Source: a bacterium
GTDB lineage: Bacteria; Patescibacteriota; Minisyncoccia; Moranbacterales; DUUL01
Direction of reading: 5' to 3'
NCBI GenBank assembly: GCA_018675685.1
Contig: JABGXP010000010.1
Span: 113,427-149,889, forward strand
Length of the DNA stretch: 36,463 nt
Within the stretch, counting starts at the first letter, position 1; each line of letters starts with the position of its first letter. Position numbers and translations under genes: made by a program. Shown here one piece after another: positions 16,557-25,355 of this stretch. The notes under the pieces are model-generated. The model had not been told where the DNA came from. It worked only from the letters and a program-made list of their open reading frames with translations, and ran no database searches.

Positions 16557-16590
16557 GTTGTCTATAAAAAGAAACCAGGAGGAAACGACA

Positions 16591-16713
16591 ATGTCGTTCC
16601 CTCCTTGGAAAGAAGAAAGAAAGCAGGTTTTGTTTGGTAGTCTAATCGTTGAGACAGCCGATAAATCAAAATACAACTTTAGTTTCTATAAATACAGTAT
16701 AGGCATGACTTAG
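16591..16713 (+). CDS. Candidate 40-residue small protein
   Basis: A short ORF starting MSFPPWKEERKQVLFGSLIV and ending YKYSIGMT. A perfect AGGAGG lies eight bases before the ATG, and a hairpin (16701-16728) overlaps its stop codon. The in-frame extension to 16453 runs through the mutarotase gene and its terminator and is not credible. The product is soluble-looking with no motif. It lies 35 bases after a strong terminator with no good promoter in between, so expression would need read-through or an unseen promoter. Confidence 0.5.
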   Translation: MSFPPWKEERKQVLFGSLIVETADKSKYNFSFYKYSIGMT

Positions 16714-16737
16714 CAGGAAGTCAAGCCTATTATTTCT
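16701..16737 (+). terminator. Probable terminator overlapping the end of the 40-residue ORF
   Basis: AGGC-A-TGACTT pairs with AAGTCA-A-GCCT (16701-16711 with 16718-16728), followed by ATTATTTCTT. Confidence 0.55.
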
Positions 16738-16846
16738 TGTTTAGTATACAATTTTTTTCAATGATAAATTGCTTTTGGATGGGTGATTCCAAGTGTAACT
16801 ATCCCTTGAAGTAATGGTTGTGTTTGGGCGTTTTATTTTTCTATGC

Positions 16847-16852
16847 TATTAT
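16847..16852 (+). promoter_or_regulatory. Extended -10 promoter element before the 16904 gene
   Basis: TG-C followed by TATTAT, 52 bases before the ATG. A weak TTTGGG at 18-base spacing could serve as -35. Confidence 0.5.
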
Positions 16853-16903
16853 AAAGTAAACTATTTGTTTTGGGTTGTATTGAAAACATAAATTTTTAAT
16901 GCA

Positions 16904-17095
16904 ATGTATATGTTTAGAAAAAGTCCAAGAGAGTGTTCTTGTGAAGTAGTTAAAAGGACTGGAATTTGGGAGAGTGAAGATCAGGACGGAAATCTCCGGG
17001 GTGGTCCACAGGTGCGATGCCTTGACTGCGGGGTTAAGTTTAATCTTACATGGGATCAATGGAATGAACTTCCTGCTTCCAACAAAACAGAATAG
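16904..17095 (+). CDS. Small four-cysteine (possible zinc-binding) protein
   Basis: Unrecognised 63-residue protein. It has a C-x-C pair at residues 11-13 (ECSCE) and C-x-x-C at 39-42 (RCLDCGVKF), separated by a charged glycine-rich loop. That arrangement fits a small zinc ribbon, but metal binding is inference. No signal peptide. The start could be either the ATG at 16904 or the one two codons later; neither has a Shine-Dalgarno site. Two hairpins follow the stop. Confidence 0.65.
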   Translation: MYMFRKSPRECSCEVVKRTGIWESEDQDGNLRGGPQVRCLDCGVKFNLTWDQWNELPASNKTE

Positions 17096-17096
17096 C

Positions 17097-17170
17097 TAAA
17101 TTTAATATGATAAGGGTGTTTTCATATTAAATTTAAAAACACTGCCAAATTCAGTTGGTGGTGTTTTTTT
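17097..17170 (+). terminator. Tandem hairpins, second one a terminator
   Basis: A perfect 14-bp AT-rich stem (17097-17110 with 17122-17135) is followed by an 11-bp GC-richer stem with two G-T pairs (17138-17148 with 17155-17165) and a T tract to 17170. Confidence 0.75.
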
Positions 17171-17175
17171 ATTAC

Positions 17176-17218
17176 AAAAAACCACCATAATCAACATCTT
17201 TGATTATAATGGTTTTTT
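17176..17218 (-). terminator. Terminator after the response regulator gene
   Basis: A 19-base inverted repeat with two mismatches (17176-17194 with 17200-17218) ends in six T residues on the minus strand. It lies just beyond the stop codon at 17227. Confidence 0.75.
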
Positions 17219-17226
17219 CGGATAGT

Positions 17227-17637
17227 TTAGAAAGAGAATTCGTGGTGAGAATCAAGCACTTCCTTTACAATACGCGCAACATCAGAAGGTGAATATTGAG
17301 CTTTTACTAGATAAAAATCTGCATCGAAATGACTAGTTTTATTAATTGATTCAGTATCATCAAAGTTTGTGAGAATAACAATCGGGATGTTTTTCAATTC
17401 TGGATCTGCCTTCATTTTCTCCATCATCTCGAAGCCATTCATGTTTGGCATCATCAAGTCAATCAAAGCTAGATTTGGAGAGGTTTTTCTTAATAACTCT
17501 AAACCCTCCAAGCCATCCTTAGCTGTAAACACTTGATAGTGCTCACTTTCTAATTTGATACGGTATAATTCACGGATACTTTCTTCGTCTTCAATGATAC
17601 AAATTTTGAATTGTGTTGGATCGGTAATGTTTGTCAT
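17227..17637 (-). CDS. Single-domain response regulator (CheY-like receiver)
   Basis: A 136-residue receiver domain with no output domain. The conserved set is complete: acidic pair in IIEDEES (E16, D17), phosphoacceptor D60 in LIDLMMPNMNG, T90 in VILTN and K112 in YLVKAQ. It would accept phosphate from a histidine kinase and act by protein contact. No kinase gene is in this window, so its partner is elsewhere. It follows the glycosyltransferase gene by 50 bases. It also has a candidate promoter of its own at 17677-17706, whose -35 lies inside the end of that gene. Confidence 0.94.
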   Translation of the reverse strand: MTNITDPTQFKICIIEDEESIRELYRIKLESEHYQVFTAKDGLEGLELLRKTSPNLALIDLMMPNMNGFEMMEKMKADPELKNIPIVILTNFDDTESINKTSHFDADFYLVKAQYSPSDVARIVKEVLDSHHEFSF

Positions 17638-17676
17638 TTGAGCAAGCTTACACCTTGTTATTTATTCTATGCTATT

Positions 17677-17706
17677 AGTATAAAGCATTATTGTCTCATA
17701 GTCCAA
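17677..17706 (-). promoter_or_regulatory. Candidate promoter for the response regulator
   Basis: Minus strand: TTGGAC (17701-17706), an 18-base spacer and TATACT (17677-17682). The predicted start falls in the 50-base gap upstream of the ATG. Confidence 0.55.
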
Positions 17707-19373
17707 AAAGCCCCATTCACTTTAGGAGTAGTTAGTTTTTTAAAACTATTTTCAGGACACTTTTTTTGAAATTGTTTTCGTAATAAAAGCTTTGTTTCAT
17801 AGAAGACAATCAGGGAGTTTTCGCAATGAATTCCAGTAAGGCCTTCGCTCGGATGAATAAAAACATAATTTTTTATATCAGGAAAGCCTGAAAATTCAAG
17901 TGTCTTGAGAGTTTTTGTTTTTCTGTCAGCTGAGAATTCCACATGCTCGGGAATAATAATGAAATTATTCTCCTCCCGCTCTAATCCTCTGATTATTTTT
18001 CCAAAACTAACCTGATTTTCTTGAAACACTTCTTTGGTTTTAGTATCTTTTGCCCAAACCTCAAAATATAAATACACTTGAGAAAAGCCAGCTAGCACAA
18101 CCATTAAAATCAAACAAGAGATCGAAAATTGCAAAACACGCCAACGCCATTTTTTCATTGAAATTCTCGTGGAGAGTTTAAGTTTTTGATATATTTGAAT
18201 TAAATATTCAAATGGTATTATACAGAAAATAAAAATAGCTGGTATTGCCCAAATAAACTGTTTCGAACTCGGTTCTTGGTTTGAATTTAGTGATCCAATC
18301 AGCAATGCTGTAAGGAAAATTATTTGAGCAAGTGCGGAAGCATGAATGTTTTTTGGGACATTTGTTTTTTTAAATTGCCCAATGATAGAGAAGATAAAAC
18401 TTCGCATCGAAAGAAAAAATCCAAAAAGAAACAGAATGGACCAAGCGAGCGGAATGATTGGGAGAGAAGAATAATTATGAAGTTGATTAGAGTCACCCAA
18501 GTAAAATAACGAGCCAAAATAAGAAACCATATTCTTTATAGGGGAGAGATTAGAAGCATCGAAACTCAAAGCTCCCTTAAGACTATCTTGAAAAAGGTGA
18601 TGATCATTTTGCATTTGCAGAAGAAGCGGTACTGAAAAGAGTAAGATCGACATTGATAGGAACAGCAAATGTAGTTTGAAAAAACTAAGAAACTTCTTGT
18701 CCAAAAAAGAAAAATACAAAACAAGGAAAAATGGAAGCAGTAAGGAGAAAATCATCAAAGGATGTATCCAGAGACCAAGACCAATAGTTGCTCCGGATAA
18801 GACAAAGTAAAGATGTTTCTTTGAGAAAAATCCGCGCATCAATAAAAGAGAGAGCCAAGTGATGAGAAACGGAATAAAAATTTCAGAATAAGCGAGGCGC
18901 GAAAAATTTACATGCCAAAAGGAAAATGTCAAAAAAAATGTTCCCAAAAGTGCTAACCGATATGAAAAACGCAATTCTTTGAGTAGAAAAAAGAAGCCGA
19001 TAATCGTCAATATTCCAATAAAAGCACTTAGTAGCCTCAATGCGAAAATATTCATTCCAAAAATTCCGAAACTAACCGAAGTTAATTTCGTAAAAACACC
19101 CAATTCATATCCGTTTTGGACAAAAGAGTTTATAGTAGTTTCTTCATCATTTAAACCCAAGGCAAGAAGACCATAATTAGCCTCCGTTTCATGGAGTCCA
19201 GAGGGTATTTGCTCCAAGTTGTAAAATCTAAGAAAAGCACCAGAGAGTATAATAGCTAATAGCATTGTAATAACGAACAATTTTTTTCTTGTTAGAAAAA
19301 AATTGTTTATCCAAGGGATGAAATTATTAACAGTTGTTTTTTTATTTTCCACTTTTTTATTTTTATGAATCAA
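17688..19373 (-). CDS. Polytopic membrane glycosyltransferase, GT-C (PMT/ArnT) type
   Basis: A 561-residue protein with about eleven hydrophobic segments and a soluble C-terminal domain of about 130 residues. The first loop after the first helix carries LEQIPSGLHETEANYG, the position of the catalytic acidic residue in PMT/GT39/GT83 enzymes, followed by LTSVSFGIFGMNIFALRLLSA, a recurring family pattern. It probably transfers sugars from a polyprenyl carrier on the outer face; donor and acceptor are unknown. The start is uncertain. The ORF begins with TTG at 19373, and an ATG appears only inside the first helix. A promoter (19403-19431) lies a short distance upstream, which favours the TTG or a nearby codon. 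Confidence 0.83.
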   Translation of the reverse strand: MIHKNKKVENKKTTVNNFIPWINNFFLTRKKLFVITMLLAIILSGAFLRFYNLEQIPSGLHETEANYGLLALGLNDEETTINSFVQNGYELGVFTKLTSVSFGIFGMNIFALRLLSAFIGILTIIGFFFLLKELRFSYRLALLGTFFLTFSFWHVNFSRLAYSEIFIPFLITWLSLLLMRGFFSKKHLYFVLSGATIGLGLWIHPLMIFSLLLPFFLVLYFSFLDKKFLSFFKLHLLFLSMSILLFSVPLLLQMQNDHHLFQDSLKGALSFDASNLSPIKNMVSYFGSLFYLGDSNQLHNYSSLPIIPLAWSILFLFGFFLSMRSFIFSIIGQFKKTNVPKNIHASALAQIIFLTALLIGSLNSNQEPSSKQFIWAIPAIFIFCIIPFEYLIQIYQKLKLSTRISMKKWRWRVLQFSISCLILMVVLAGFSQVYLYFEVWAKDTKTKEVFQENQVSFGKIIRGLEREENNFIIIPEHVEFSADRKTKTLKTLEFSGFPDIKNYVFIHPSEGLTGIHCENSLIVFYETKLLLRKQFQKKCPENSFKKLTTPKVNGAFWTMRQ

Positions 19374-19402
19374 AACTTTCTGATGAATTTTTTGTTACTT
19401 TC

Positions 19403-19431
19403 ATTATATTTCTTTTAATTGGTATTGTAAA
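19403..19431 (-). promoter_or_regulatory. Promoter for the minus-strand glycosyltransferase gene
   Basis: Minus strand: TTTACA (19426-19431), a 17-base spacer and TATAAT (19403-19408). It overlaps the opposite-strand promoter at 19419-19447. Confidence 0.8.
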
Positions 19432-19447
19432 CAATATATGGTATAAT
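19419..19447 (+). promoter_or_regulatory. Promoter for the giant-protein/ATPase cluster
   Basis: TTGGTA (19419-19424), a 17-base spacer and TATAAT (19442-19447). This leaves a leader of about 115 bases before the ATG at 19571. No further promoter as good as this is visible inside the cluster. Confidence 0.75.
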
Positions 19448-19570
19448 GCTACTAACTAAACGGATAGGAATTCCAGTATTCAGAAGCTTGAATCTGAAAT
19501 GGAATGTTTGTGATTAGCAATACAAATATAAAAAACATAAATAATCTAAGCAAGGATTATTAAAAAATCT

Positions 19571-22500
19571 ATGCAAGAAAATAAAGACCAACAAGCAAAG
19601 TCTACTCCCATTGAAGGAGGGGATTCTTCAGGGAAAATTGAGCAACCTTCAGTTAAAAAAGAGGATATAATTACGGCATTTGAGAAAGTTTTTACACCAG
19701 ATGCAATCAATGATTATTTACGAAAATACACTGCAAATGAGAGAGTCGAACGAAAGGAGAAGCTAAGTAGCAATTTGATGAGCTTTGCTTCAGCATTAAA
19801 AGAGAAAGCCCAAAATGGGGAACTGAATTTGCAAAATGATGAAGAAGTTAAAAGTGCCCTTTGTGATTTATTAGAGAGTAAACGACTGGGTAGGTTGGTG
19901 AAGATAATTAAAGGGGAGGAAGTTGGACTAGTTGATGAGGACTTTATTCACGACATTGAAGATGCTGGTCTGGAAAAAAAAGATTCTTCAACCAAAGAGC
20001 AACACTCGAATGAGAGTGGGACTAATGAAAAAAATGAGGATATAAAAGATTCGACAGAGAAACCTAAGGCCATAGATTCGAACCAAGAATTTTTTGATAA
20101 AAACAAAATTAACCCTGACAAAGTCTATGTAAATAAATCCGATGGAAGACAAATGAAAGTGGTCGGTTTCGAGAATGGCAAAGCTCAAATTGTGTTTTTG
20201 CCAGCTGGAACAAAAGCAGATGAGAAGGGGGTTAATGTTATTAATCTAGACTCTGATTGGGTAGAAGGGCTTGACGATAAGCAAATAGAAGGCTCTAAGT
20301 TCGATGATTTTATGGCGGACTACCAAGAGGCTGGGGCTGGTGAGTTGGAAATTGGAGATAAGGAATTGAGAGGAAGTAGCACAACTAAGAAAGTCGATTC
20401 AATGGAGGTGGAAAAACTAGAAAAAGGGAAAGGTGAAGTTATAGGCCTCAATGGATTGACTGATTTGTTTGGGGTCACAGAATCAAAATATAGTTCAGCA
20501 GACGGAAAGGATCAACTTGAAATCACGGGATATTATTATAGAAAGGATGATACAGAGTGGGACATTAAAATCAAAGAGTCAGCTGATGCAAAGCCAAGAA
20601 AAGTTTCTCCGGAAGAATTAACAGCGCTACTTGCTGAAAAATATACTGAGCGAGAAATTTCGCCACAAGTAGAAGAAGTTATGAACAAGGGAGATTTTGA
20701 TTTTTTCCGTGATGAGTTTGGGCGAAATAAAGAGTTTGTGTATAAATCAGCAGAAACAGGAAACTCTTTTATGATTGTAAAACATAAATTTTCCAAGCAA
20801 CGCAAACAAAATCAAGTAAAAATTCTTTTAACAGATAAAAAAATTGGAGATAATCCAATTAGTTTTTGGGTGCTTACAAGAGGGGTTGGAGAATTAGCTA
20901 AGAAAGATGAGAGTGGCAAATATGTTCGAAGACCTGCAGGCGACCCAGAACCAAAAGAAGCACCAAAAGATACTACTGCACAAGAAGATGCCGTTGAAAA
21001 AGTTGACCAAGGAGAGGAGCAAGCAGCTTCCCCCAAAGACGCAACAACTCAGGACAAAATAGATAAGCTAGACGAGCAACTTGATGGAGCAAAAAACAAA
21101 GGGCCTGTTTTTGATAGCGTTAAAGCCGAAAAAGAATCATTAGAAGGGGAGAAAAATGATCTAGTGGATAAAGGAGAGGGGACTCCTGAGAAAAAAGAAA
21201 CTGGGAGTAAATTAGAGTCCGAACAAGAAGAAGGGAAGCAACAAGCAATGGACAAAAAATTTGAAACATGGAAAGAAGCTCAGGTTAATGTTGAAGAAAA
21301 GGGGAATAAATTAAATATTGTTAAAAGAAATCTCGCTAAACTGGGGATTTCCATGGGCGAAGATGCTGAAGCAATGAAGGAGCTAAAGGAAGCTAGGGAG
21401 GCGATGAAAGTAGCCGAGAGTGAGTTCAAAGCTTCTCATGGTGACTTCTCTCAAGAAACAACAGAAAGAAGAAAAGTGGCTCTAGAAAAAAGTAAGTACA
21501 AAAAAAAGGAGAAAAAAGAGTTGATGAGAGAGTTTATGCACAAAGAGAAAGTTGTTGATTCAGAAAGAATAGGTGAAGATGGTGAAAAAATTTCCGAAAA
21601 AATAAGTTTGATGCAGGATTTGAACAACAAAATGCTGGAGATGAATAAGGCAAGAATGGAGGCGCTGAGTAAGCGTGAAAAAGGCGTTGTCGGAAAATTG
21701 TTTGAAGGATACACCAAACTGTCTAAGAAGAAAAAAATTGCAATTGGCGTTATGCTAGCTGGTACAATCGGTGCAACAGGCGCTTTGGCTGGTGGCGCGG
21801 CAGTTGGTACAGCTGCAGGTGTGGCAGCTTCAACTGGCACCATGCGATTGGTTAGATCTTTGATTGGTGGTGCTGTAAGTGCTAAGGTTTTTAAATCAAG
21901 AGTGGATAAAGCTGCTCAAACTCGCGGGGTGAGGGAAGAAAACATTGAAAGAAGTGCCATGGGGAAATATTTAAAAGGAAAAGACATGGATATGGTCTCA
22001 ATGGTGCAAAAGAGAATGAAATTAGAGAAAAAAGATAATATCAAGGCGATGGCAGCAGCCGGAATCACTGGTTTTGCTGTGGGTGGTGGAGTGAAAGCTT
22101 TTACAGATCTTGAACTTTTTGATGCTGCTAGTTTTGAAACTGACGCGCCAGCAGCAGTTGATGACAGACCTCTTACAGAAAAATTAATGAGTAAAATAGG
22201 AGTTGATTATGACTCTGATAACGGTAATGCCAGATTTGTTGGAAGTGAACCTGAAAAAGAAGCTTTAGGCGAAACCAAGGAGCAGCCGAAATTAACAAAA
22301 GAAGAGCCAGTTGACACAAAAGAAGCTGAGCATAAAACCAAGGATCATGTTGACGGAGTTGATGCAAAGGACTCAGAGCATACCAAGGATTATATAGATA
22401 AAGAAGAGACAAGAAGCGATAAATCATTTACTGAGAGCATGGCCAAGATGAAATTGGCAGATGAAATTGCTGAGAAAATGGGCATCGAATTTGATCCAGA

Positions 22501-24925
22501 GCAAGGAAAGGCTAGTTTTGAAGGAAACGTGCCGACTGAGATTAATGGACAAGAAGTTTCAATGGAGATTCTAACAGAAGACCAACAAAAGAGTGTGCTT
22601 TCTGCGAGAGAGATGAGAGCGATGTCAGATGACTATGCTCTTTCTCGTGATGATGCTGAGAGGATTGCTGACTTTAGATTGGCTGATTCGCAAAAAATAA
22701 TGGTGAGCGCTGCTGATATAGCTAAGAAAATGGGAATTGAATTTGATCCAGAAAAAACTGTGGTTATGCAGGAATCAGGAGTGCCAACAACAATAGGAGA
22801 CAAGGAAGTCCCAATGGAATTGTTGACAGAAAAGCAACAAGGAAGCGTTAAATTCTCTAGAGAGATGGGCGACCTTGCAGAAAAAGTTTCCCTTGAAAGG
22901 AAGTTACCAGAATTCGGGAAAGTTTCAGAAAATCAGGTTTCACATCAGGAGTCTCCAGAGGAGAACTTATCGAAGGAAGGTGAAATTGGATCACAAGAAA
23001 AGAGTGAAGAAAATTTAGAAGTAGAAACGAAAATCCTAACTTCCAAAGAGTTGAGTCAAAAACTTGAAGGACTCAAGATTAATGAAAAAGACAGTGCCTG
23101 GAAAGCTCTTAGTGGGATGACGCTAAAGGAGCTGGAAAGCTTCCCAAAAACTCAAAGTGCGGCTGTTGATGCATGGAAGGCTGGAACCTTAAACTTACCA
23201 GAAGATGCAAGAGCCATCTTGGGCTTTGTTGACATCAGAGAGGCTGGAAGAATGGGAAAAATGGCAAGCATCATTGTTTCTGAAATTGACGATACAAAGA
23301 TTGATTCCTTAGAAGGAGTGACACTAGAAAATGCCCTCAGGGGTGATTTTGTCTCGACGAAAGAATTAATCCAACCAGAAGATCTCCCAATGGAAGAGAT
23401 GTCAGTTGAATTGAAAAAAGGCGAGAATGTTTGGCAGAAAGTTTCAGAGCACTATGATGGAGAGCAAGACAAGACAGCAAAAGTGATAGTTGCATTTGAA
23501 GAGAAGACCGTAAAAGAGTTACAACGAAGCGGAATGAGCGAACAAAAAGCTAAAGATTTTATTGATTGGAAATTTAGACATTTACCAGTTGGTCAAGATG
23601 TCGAATTAGATGAAAGTGGTTTGAGAGTCGAAGGATTCACTGATAAGAAAGGAATTAGGCAATTTGAGGCAAAATATGAGGCGCAGTCAGTAGAACCAAA
23701 GCCAGAGGCAATATTGGAGCCAAAAGAGCTTTCAGAGAGAGAATTAGCCGAAAAAGAGTACAATGAAATGCCGCCAGAGCAACGTGTCCATGAAGACAGT
23801 AGTCTCAAAATAGAAGAAATAAACGCAGTGGCTAATGATGAATTGATGAACGCTGGTTTGGAAATTAATTCCAAAACATGGAACCTAGTCAAGGGAATCT
23901 CAGTTGAAAAATTACTCAAAGAAATCCCAGCTGATGACAGAGATCCAGCTATCATTTATAAAGAACTAACAAAGCCTGGTCATCTAATTCAAATTGACGA
24001 GCTAAAGCAAGATGGATTCTTGGATGGCGTTAGTTATAAGGAATTTAAGGATTTGCAAAAAATTTCAAATATGATGAACGAGTGGACTCCTGACAAAGCT
24101 GAGATGGCAATGAAACTTGAGGATTATTTAAATCATCATGTTGAAGAATCGATAAATAGTGTGACACCAGGAAGTGCAGAAGAGCTTGCCCAAGATGTGG
24201 CAAGAGAAACTAGTGGTGAATTAAGAAACGCTGGCCTGGAAGTAGATTCTAGGACATGGGAGCTCACAAAAGGAATCTCAGTTGAAAAATTACTCAAAGA
24301 AATCCCAGCTGACGACAGAGATCCAGCCATCGTTTATAAGGAATTAACAGAATCCGGCAAGTTAATTCAAATTAATGAGCTGAAACAAGATGGATTCTTG
24401 GATGGCGTTAGTTATAAGGAATTTAAGGATTTGCAAAAAATTTCAAATATGATGAACGAGTGGACTCCTGACAAAGCTGAGATGGCAATGAGCCTAGAAG
24501 ACTATCTAGAGAGTCACGTCGAACAGTCCCTGGCTGATGTTCATGGAGAAGATGCAGGAAATATTGTGCAAGAAGTTGTCTCTCCTCAAGAAGAAATCGA
24601 TTCAGTGGGAAGCGATCTCTTCGAAAAAATGTCCTATCATGAAAGAATTGTTCTTGCTGAAACAAGCGGAAAGGACTTTTTGAGCTCTGTTAAAGTTGCT
24701 GCTGAGGAGGTCCAAAAATCGCCAAAGACAGCAACTCAGTTCTATCAAGAAAATCGCTTGGGAATTGAAATTGCTGATAAAATTCATGACAAAGGTGGAT
24801 TTGAAAAGGGGAATATTGAAGATAGTGTAAAAGAATATATAGAAAAAGGAAATACGGTAACAGAGGAAGAATTAAAAGGGTTAGCTAAGCTAATTGAAAA
24901 CGCTAAAAAGATAAATCGAAATTGA
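19571..24925 (+). CDS. Giant 1784-residue repeat protein of the ATPase cluster
   Basis: No family recognised as a whole. The N-terminal 480 residues are charged with small beta-type segments (DGRQMKVVGFENGKAQIVF). Residues about 480-720 are lysine/glutamate-rich coiled coil. Two glycine/alanine-rich hydrophobic stretches at about 723-755 and 826-845 could insert in a membrane. A motif K-[MI]-G-[IV]-x-[FY]-D begins at residues 875, 969 and 1053. VELKKGENVWQKV near 1279 resembles a divergent LysM-like strand-helix (inference). Residues about 1422-1673 are two nearly identical 126-residue tandem repeats. There is no N-terminal signal peptide and no strong Shine-Dalgarno site. The gene leads the cluster that ends with the VirD4/HerA-like ATPase, suggesting a structural role in the same apparatus. 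Confidence 0.85.
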   Translation: MQENKDQQAKSTPIEGGDSSGKIEQPSVKKEDIITAFEKVFTPDAINDYLRKYTANERVERKEKLSSNLMSFASALKEKAQNGELNLQNDEEVKSALCDLLESKRLGRLVKIIKGEEVGLVDEDFIHDIEDAGLEKKDSSTKEQHSNESGTNEKNEDIKDSTEKPKAIDSNQEFFDKNKINPDKVYVNKSDGRQMKVVGFENGKAQIVFLPAGTKADEKGVNVINLDSDWVEGLDDKQIEGSKFDDFMADYQEAGAGELEIGDKELRGSSTTKKVDSMEVEKLEKGKGEVIGLNGLTDLFGVTESKYSSADGKDQLEITGYYYRKDDTEWDIKIKESADAKPRKVSPEELTALLAEKYTEREISPQVEEVMNKGDFDFFRDEFGRNKEFVYKSAETGNSFMIVKHKFSKQRKQNQVKILLTDKKIGDNPISFWVLTRGVGELAKKDESGKYVRRPAGDPEPKEAPKDTTAQEDAVEKVDQGEEQAASPKDATTQDKIDKLDEQLDGAKNKGPVFDSVKAEKESLEGEKNDLVDKGEGTPEKKETGSKLESEQEEGKQQAMDKKFETWKEAQVNVEEKGNKLNIVKRNLAKLGISMGEDAEAMKELKEAREAMKVAESEFKASHGDFSQETTERRKVALEKSKYKKKEKKELMREFMHKEKVVDSERIGEDGEKISEKISLMQDLNNKMLEMNKARMEALSKREKGVVGKLFEGYTKLSKKKKIAIGVMLAGTIGATGALAGGAAVGTAAGVAASTGTMRLVRSLIGGAVSAKVFKSRVDKAAQTRGVREENIERSAMGKYLKGKDMDMVSMVQKRMKLEKKDNIKAMAAAGITGFAVGGGVKAFTDLELFDAASFETDAPAAVDDRPLTEKLMSKIGVDYDSDNGNARFVGSEPEKEALGETKEQPKLTKEEPVDTKEAEHKTKDHVDGVDAKDSEHTKDYIDKEETRSDKSFTESMAKMKLADEIAEKMGIEFDPEQGKASFEGNVPTEINGQEVSMEILTEDQQKSVLSAREMRAMSDDYALSRDDAERIADFRLADSQKIMVSAADIAKKMGIEFDPEKTVVMQESGVPTTIGDKEVPMELLTEKQQGSVKFSREMGDLAEKVSLERKLPEFGKVSENQVSHQESPEENLSKEGEIGSQEKSEENLEVETKILTSKELSQKLEGLKINEKDSAWKALSGMTLKELESFPKTQSAAVDAWKAGTLNLPEDARAILGFVDIREAGRMGKMASIIVSEIDDTKIDSLEGVTLENALRGDFVSTKELIQPEDLPMEEMSVELKKGENVWQKVSEHYDGEQDKTAKVIVAFEEKTVKELQRSGMSEQKAKDFIDWKFRHLPVGQDVELDESGLRVEGFTDKKGIRQFEAKYEAQSVEPKPEAILEPKELSERELAEKEYNEMPPEQRVHEDSSLKIEEINAVANDELMNAGLEINSKTWNLVKGISVEKLLKEIPADDRDPAIIYKELTKPGHLIQIDELKQDGFLDGVSYKEFKDLQKISNMMNEWTPDKAEMAMKLEDYLNHHVEESINSVTPGSAEELAQDVARETSGELRNAGLEVDSRTWELTKGISVEKLLKEIPADDRDPAIVYKELTESGKLIQINELKQDGFLDGVSYKEFKDLQKISNMMNEWTPDKAEMAMSLEDYLESHVEQSLADVHGEDAGNIVQEVVSPQEEIDSVGSDLFEKMSYHERIVLAETSGKDFLSSVKVAAEEVQKSPKTATQFYQENRLGIEIADKIHDKGGFEKGNIEDSVKEYIEKGNTVTEEELKGLAKLIENAKKINRN
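23834..24589 (+). repeat. Two tandem 378-bp repeats inside the giant gene
   Basis: The DNA repeats with a 378-base (126-codon) period. For example, 24008-24113 is identical to 24386-24491 over 106 bases, and 23894-23934 to 24272-24312 over 41 bases. Other parts of the unit have diverged. The period keeps the frame. Confidence 0.93.
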
Positions 24926-24950
24926 AATATAAACAATTAAAAAAAACAAA

Positions 24951-25319
24951 ATGTCTTTAAAAGAAAGTATTAAGGCGGCTCAAATTGATTTGATAAAAGA
25001 GCTTGGAATCAATGACCTTCCTCAAGAACAAAGAGAGGAAACACTCACCCAAATGAGTGAGGTTATTCAGCAGCGCATAGTACTACGAATCGTGGAAGAG
25101 CTTCCTGCTGACAAAAAAGAAGGGTTTGCAGACGTGGTAAACAATAGTGCTGAAGAACCAGAAGCTATTGATACATTCTTAACTGAAAATCTCCCCAATG
25201 TCGAAGAGCTTGTTTTGGAGGAGATCGGAAAGTATAAAGCAGAGATGTTGGAATTTGTGAGCAAATCTGCTGACAAAGAAACTGACCCCAAAGAAGCAAT
25301 TGAAGAGGGAGAAGAGTAA
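24951..25319 (+). CDS. Small acidic DUF5663-like protein
   Basis: A 122-residue helical acidic protein. LGINDLPQEQREETLTQMSE followed by VIQQRIVLRIVEELPADKKE resembles the pattern I associate with DUF5663 (L-G-h-x-x-L-P-x-E-x-x-E, then a helix with R-h-h-x-x-h-x-x-x-L). That name is from memory and needs a profile search. No signal or membrane segment. The ATG lies 25 bases after the giant gene in an A-rich leader without a Shine-Dalgarno site, and the next gene starts 36 bases later, so all four genes look co-transcribed. A role as partner or chaperone of the ATPase apparatus is only inferred from position. Confidence 0.75.
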   Translation: MSLKESIKAAQIDLIKELGINDLPQEQREETLTQMSEVIQQRIVLRIVEELPADKKEGFADVVNNSAEEPEAIDTFLTENLPNVEELVLEEIGKYKAEMLEFVSKSADKETDPKEAIEEGEE

Positions 25320-25355
25320 GATTTTTTAGATAATATAAATCAGTAAGCTAAAAAA

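Noticed and set aside
16453-16590. Extended start for the 40-residue ORF
   Set aside because: The extension lies inside the mutarotase gene in another frame and crosses its terminator; the AGGAGG site points to the ATG at 16591.
23834-24589. Tandem repeats as a CRISPR-like array
   Set aside because: The repeats are in-frame protein-coding units of 378 bases in a continuous ORF; no short spaced repeats or cas genes are present.
20536-24787. Several reverse-strand ORFs of 60-130 codons opposite the giant gene
   Set aside because: All are antisense shadows of a lysine/glutamate-rich coding strand, giving serine/leucine/phenylalanine-rich translations and no start signals.
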